Positions 59,371-64,000 of a stretch of DNA of 64,000 bases are shown here, one piece after another. Source of the DNA: Streptomyces sp. NBC_00239 (GTDB lineage: Bacteria > Actinomycetota > Actinomycetes > Streptomycetales > Streptomycetaceae); assembly GCF_036194065.1 (NCBI RefSeq), contig NZ_CP108095.1, forward strand, positions 4,712,001-4,776,000, written 5' to 3'. Both the position numbers and the translations under genes were made by a program. The notes under the pieces were generated by a model, which saw nothing but the letters and a program-made list of their open reading frames with translations, was not told the origin of the DNA and did not search any database. Position 1 is the first letter of the stretch, and the number at the start of each line of letters is the position of its first letter.

Positions 59371-60261
59371 TTAGGCGCCCTTATCGGCATGAACGGCGTG
59401 ATCGTCGATGATGTCCGCGATGAAGTCCCGGGTCTGCTCGACATTCAGCGCCTGTGCCCGCAAGTGCTCGTACATGACGCTGTACTTCTGAACGTCGTTC
59501 GCCTTCTCCAGGTACAAGTCGCTCGTGACGCCTTCGATGTAGACAACAGTCGAATCCGAAGCGTCCGGAAATTCCAGAATCGCGTACTGACCGTTCACAC
59601 CCGGGTGCGCGCCCATGCTGAACGGCATGACCTGAACGGTCACATGCGGAAGCTCCGACTGCTGCATCAGGTGCTCCAGCTGACGGATCATGACCGCTCC
59701 GTCACCGACCCGGCGGCGCAGCGCGGCCTCGTCGATGACCGCCCACAGGCGCAGCGGACCGCGCTCCGGGGCGGACTCGTCCGCGACGATCCGGTCCTGC
59801 CGGCGCATCCGCACCTGCACCCGCTTCTCGATGTCCAGCTGCGCCGTCTCGGGAAGCGCGCCGCGCACGATGGCCGCCGCGTACTCGGGGGTCTGGAGCA
59901 GTCCGGGGATGATCTGCGGCTCGTAGACGCGCAGCGAGGCCGCGTCCGTCTCCAGGCCGATGTAGACGCTGTACGGAATGTCCCCGAACGCGTGCCACCA
60001 GCCCTGCTGGCGCGAGTCCTTGGCCATCTGCATCAGCGAGTCGACCAACCGGCGGTCCTCCACCTCGTAGACGTCGCACAGGTCGCGGACGTCGCGCTGG
60101 CTGATCGAGCGACGGCCGTTCTCGAGTCGGCTGATCTTCGACTGGGAGACGAGGAGCCGCTCGGCGACCTGCTCGGCCGTCATGCCCTTGTCCTCACGGA
60201 GCTTGCGGAGCTCCATGCCCAGTCGGCGGCGTCGGACGGTGGGGTTGACATTGGACGCCAC
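59371..60261 (-). CDS. DUF5753 helix-turn-helix regulator
   Basis: 296 residues beginning VASNVNPTVRRRRLGMELRK. GTG at 60261 has GGAGGTG 7 bases upstream. Helix-turn-helix: MTAEQVAERLLVSQSKISRL with ENGRRSISQRDVRDL. DUF5753: YEPQIIPGLLQTPEYAAAI, RQLEHLMQQSELPHVTVQVM and NGQYAILEFPDASDSTVVYIE. It is a close paralogue of the regulator at 34412-35314. A DUF397 gene lies downstream. Confidence 0.94.
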   Translation of the reverse strand: MASNVNPTVRRRRLGMELRKLREDKGMTAEQVAERLLVSQSKISRLENGRRSISQRDVRDLCDVYEVEDRRLVDSLMQMAKDSRQQGWWHAFGDIPYSVYIGLETDAASLRVYEPQIIPGLLQTPEYAAAIVRGALPETAQLDIEKRVQVRMRRQDRIVADESAPERGPLRLWAVIDEAALRRRVGDGAVMIRQLEHLMQQSELPHVTVQVMPFSMGAHPGVNGQYAILEFPDASDSTVVYIEGVTSDLYLEKANDVQKYSVMYEHLRAQALNVEQTRDFIADIIDDHAVHADKGA

Positions 60262-60449
60262 GGGAACGGCACCTCCGCTTTCCGGCTGCGAGCGTCTGGC
60301 TGACTGCCCGCTGGGTGTATCTCTGCGTATCTGCTGATGTGCAGATTGCCACCGAACGGCCGGGTGGCGCTGGGAAAGTGACAGGAAAGCGATCGAAAAC
60401 CCGCGCCACCACAAGCGCGTCAACCGCCACGTTGGCGCACTGGCGGGCA

Positions 60450-60805
60450 ACCTCCAGCCTCGCCGGTGCCCGGGGGCGCAACTCCCGGGCTTGCCGGTGC
60501 TGCGTGCGGCATATCCAGCCTCGCCGGCGTTTGAGGCGCGGGGTTTGGGGCGGAGCCCCAAGACTGCAACCCGGCTGACGCCGGGCACCGGGCTCCGCCC
60601 GGACCCGCTCCTCAAACGCCGGAGGGGCTGGGATGTGCGCCGGAGGGGCTGGGATGTGCGCCGGAGGGGCTGGAGGGTGTGCGGGGTCAGCCGGGCTCCG
60701 CCCGGACCCGCGCCTCCAACGCCGGCGAGGCTGGGAGTTGCCCCCAGGGCCTCGGTGAGGCTGGAGATGCGCGTCACGGTCAGCCGGTGAGACTGGGATT
60801 GCACC
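60450..60805. repeat. Family A repeat cluster, intergenic
   Basis: A full element at about 60512-60628 (GCCTCGCCGGCGTTTGAGGC to CCTCAAACGCCGGAGGGGC) is followed by two GGATGTGCGCCGGAGGGGCT units and more half-arms. It lies between the DUF5753 regulator and GPP34 genes in a 672-base gap without a supported gene. Confidence 0.92.
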
Positions 60806-60933
60806 CCCGGGCGTCGGGGTGGGGGAAACGGCGGACGCGCGGGGTGGCGGGGCCGGGTGGTTCCGGTCCCGTCCTCCCCGCGCGCCGGCGGTTCCGAACG
60901 TATTCGTGCCTGCCTGCAATACCCGTACGCGCG

Positions 60934-61719
60934 TCAGTGCGCGACGGCGCGGGCCATGACCCCCCGCCGCGGCTGCAGCGGAACACCGCCGGTCGCCGCA
61001 CGGGCGGACGCCGACCCGGCCGCGGACGCGGCCGAAGCCGTCGCCCCGACGGGCTGGTGCCCGGCACCCGGTGCCGGAGCGCGCCGCGGCTGCGCGGCGG
61101 CACCGTTCTGGACGTCCATCACGGCGTGCGCCACGAGTCCGCCCATGGGGTCGTGCCGGATGAGGTCCCGCAGCCTGGAGCGGGACGACCGTCCTTCGTT
61201 GCCCGGGTACAGGTGCTTGCCGAGCCCGACCGCGTGGGCCAGCGCGGCAAGCGCCGCGGTCCGCGGGTCCGGCGGTACGCCGGTGCGGATCGCACTGTCC
61301 AGCCGGGCTCGGATCTCCCGGCTGATCGCCGTGTCGGTCGCCTGGTAGCGAGTCGTCGGCAGCACCCCGCACATCTGGCCCGCCACGGCATGCACCATGC
61401 CGCAACGCTCCAGGTGAGCGAGGTAAATCTGGCGGAGACCCAACCGGGGCCCACCGATCCAGTGGACGGCCCGAACCGGACTGCCGCGCCTGCGCAGCAG
61501 TTCCAGTGCGGAGTCCAAGGTCGGATCTCCTGTCGGCCGTGGCATCACCACGGCGATACGATCCCCGTCTGGGGCTATCCGTCCTGCCAGAGCCAGCTCT
61601 ACTAGCTGTGCCCCGGCCAGGCCGAGGTCGAGCGACTGCGGCTGCGCCGTGGTTCCCGTGGCCGGGTCCAAGGCGAGCAGCAGAAGCTCCTCCGGAATTG
61701 TTCTGCGGCTCCTGCCCAT
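60934..61719 (-). CDS. GPP34 (GOLPH3-like) family phosphoprotein
   Basis: 261 residues. IPEELLLLALDPATG and LGLAGAQLVELALAGRIA open the GPP34 fold, with later LRRRGSPVRAVHWIGG, LERCGMVHA and PDPRTAALAALAHAVGL. In eukaryotes the fold binds phosphatidylinositol-4-phosphate at Golgi membranes; bacterial members are uncharacterised. C-terminal ~60 residues are Ala-rich and variable. ATG at 61719 follows GGGGAGG. It is divergent from the carboxypeptidase gene. Confidence 0.92.
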   Translation of the reverse strand: MGRSRRTIPEELLLLALDPATGTTAQPQSLDLGLAGAQLVELALAGRIAPDGDRIAVVMPRPTGDPTLDSALELLRRRGSPVRAVHWIGGPRLGLRQIYLAHLERCGMVHAVAGQMCGVLPTTRYQATDTAISREIRARLDSAIRTGVPPDPRTAALAALAHAVGLGKHLYPGNEGRSSRSRLRDLIRHDPMGGLVAHAVMDVQNGAAAQPRRAPAPGAGHQPVGATASAASAAGSASARAATGGVPLQPRRGVMARAVAH

Positions 61720-61911
61720 CCATGCCTCCCCGCGTGGATGAGTGACAGGGTGACCCCTCTCACATTCATCTGTCGAGAGTGCCTGGCCGCTTTGTGGGGG
61801 AACCAGCAGCTATGTCGTTCTCGTCTACCACGGGGGCGATGCCCCCGAGACGGGACACTGTTAGACGGTTCGGACAGCTGGACAAGCTGGACAGCGAGCG
61901 AGGAGGAACTG

Positions 61912-64000
<2,089 letters not shown>

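Overview
The window is chromosomal DNA from an actinomycete, almost certainly a Streptomyces. Third codon positions are nearly always G or C, GTG starts are common, and the lineage-typical families are present: DUF397 / DUF5753 helix-turn-helix pairs, mycothiol-dependent DinB enzymes, a bifunctional F420 (FO) synthase and an LAxTG-type cell-wall protein. I saw no rRNA, tRNA, insertion sequence or CRISPR array.

Layout. 1-2321 holds the 3' end of a RelE/ParE toxin gene, a cupin, an MmpS-like lipoprotein, and a decayed copy of the DUF397 / DUF5753-regulator / anti-sigma-ATPase triad. 2302-32212 is a contractile injection system (CIS/eCIS) locus. Its first part has a bitopic membrane protein, a LuxR-type regulator, a secreted beta-propeller/DUF11 protein, the Pvc16-like terminator, the AAA+ ATPase, a DUF4157 HELTH protein, a 1326-residue protein ending in a deaminase-like domain, and a squalene/phytoene-synthase-like protein. 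Its second part has the sheath, two tube-type proteins, an assembly-chaperone-like protein, a DUF6760-like protein, a Pro/Ala-rich linker protein, and baseplate proteins of the LysM, VgrG/gp5, PAAR, gp25, gpJ and gpI types. No tail-fibre gene is present. This fits the cytoplasmic CIS reported in Streptomyces, which acts in the producer's own cell death rather than on neighbours.

32227-64000 is mostly housekeeping and accessory genes: a secreted trypsin, an F420-dependent oxidoreductase, two paralogous DUF5753 regulators, an ice-binding/collagen-like surface protein, a BTAD regulator, a zinc-ribbon/discoidin membrane protein, a DraG-like protein, a secreted tyrosine phosphatase, fbiC, an SDR, an NlpC/P60 propeller protein, an intact DUF397/DUF5753/ATPase triad, a winged-helix protein, a Uma2 protein, a hydrolase, an aminotransferase, an FG-GAP protein, an EthD-like protein, a GPP34 protein and the 5' part of a D-Ala-D-Ala carboxypeptidase gene that runs off the end.

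Three observations deserve most attention. (1) The 1326-residue CIS-locus protein ends in an HAE...PCxxC zinc-deaminase signature and has no obvious immunity gene. (2) Two dispersed palindromic repeat families fill many intergenic gaps and also lie in frame inside four coding genes, with in-gene periods that are multiples of three. (3) An identical operator layout (TAATCTGA then a 5-bp-spaced CTGAY/RTCAG palindrome) sits upstream of both the SDR gene and the EthD-like gene, 10 kb apart.
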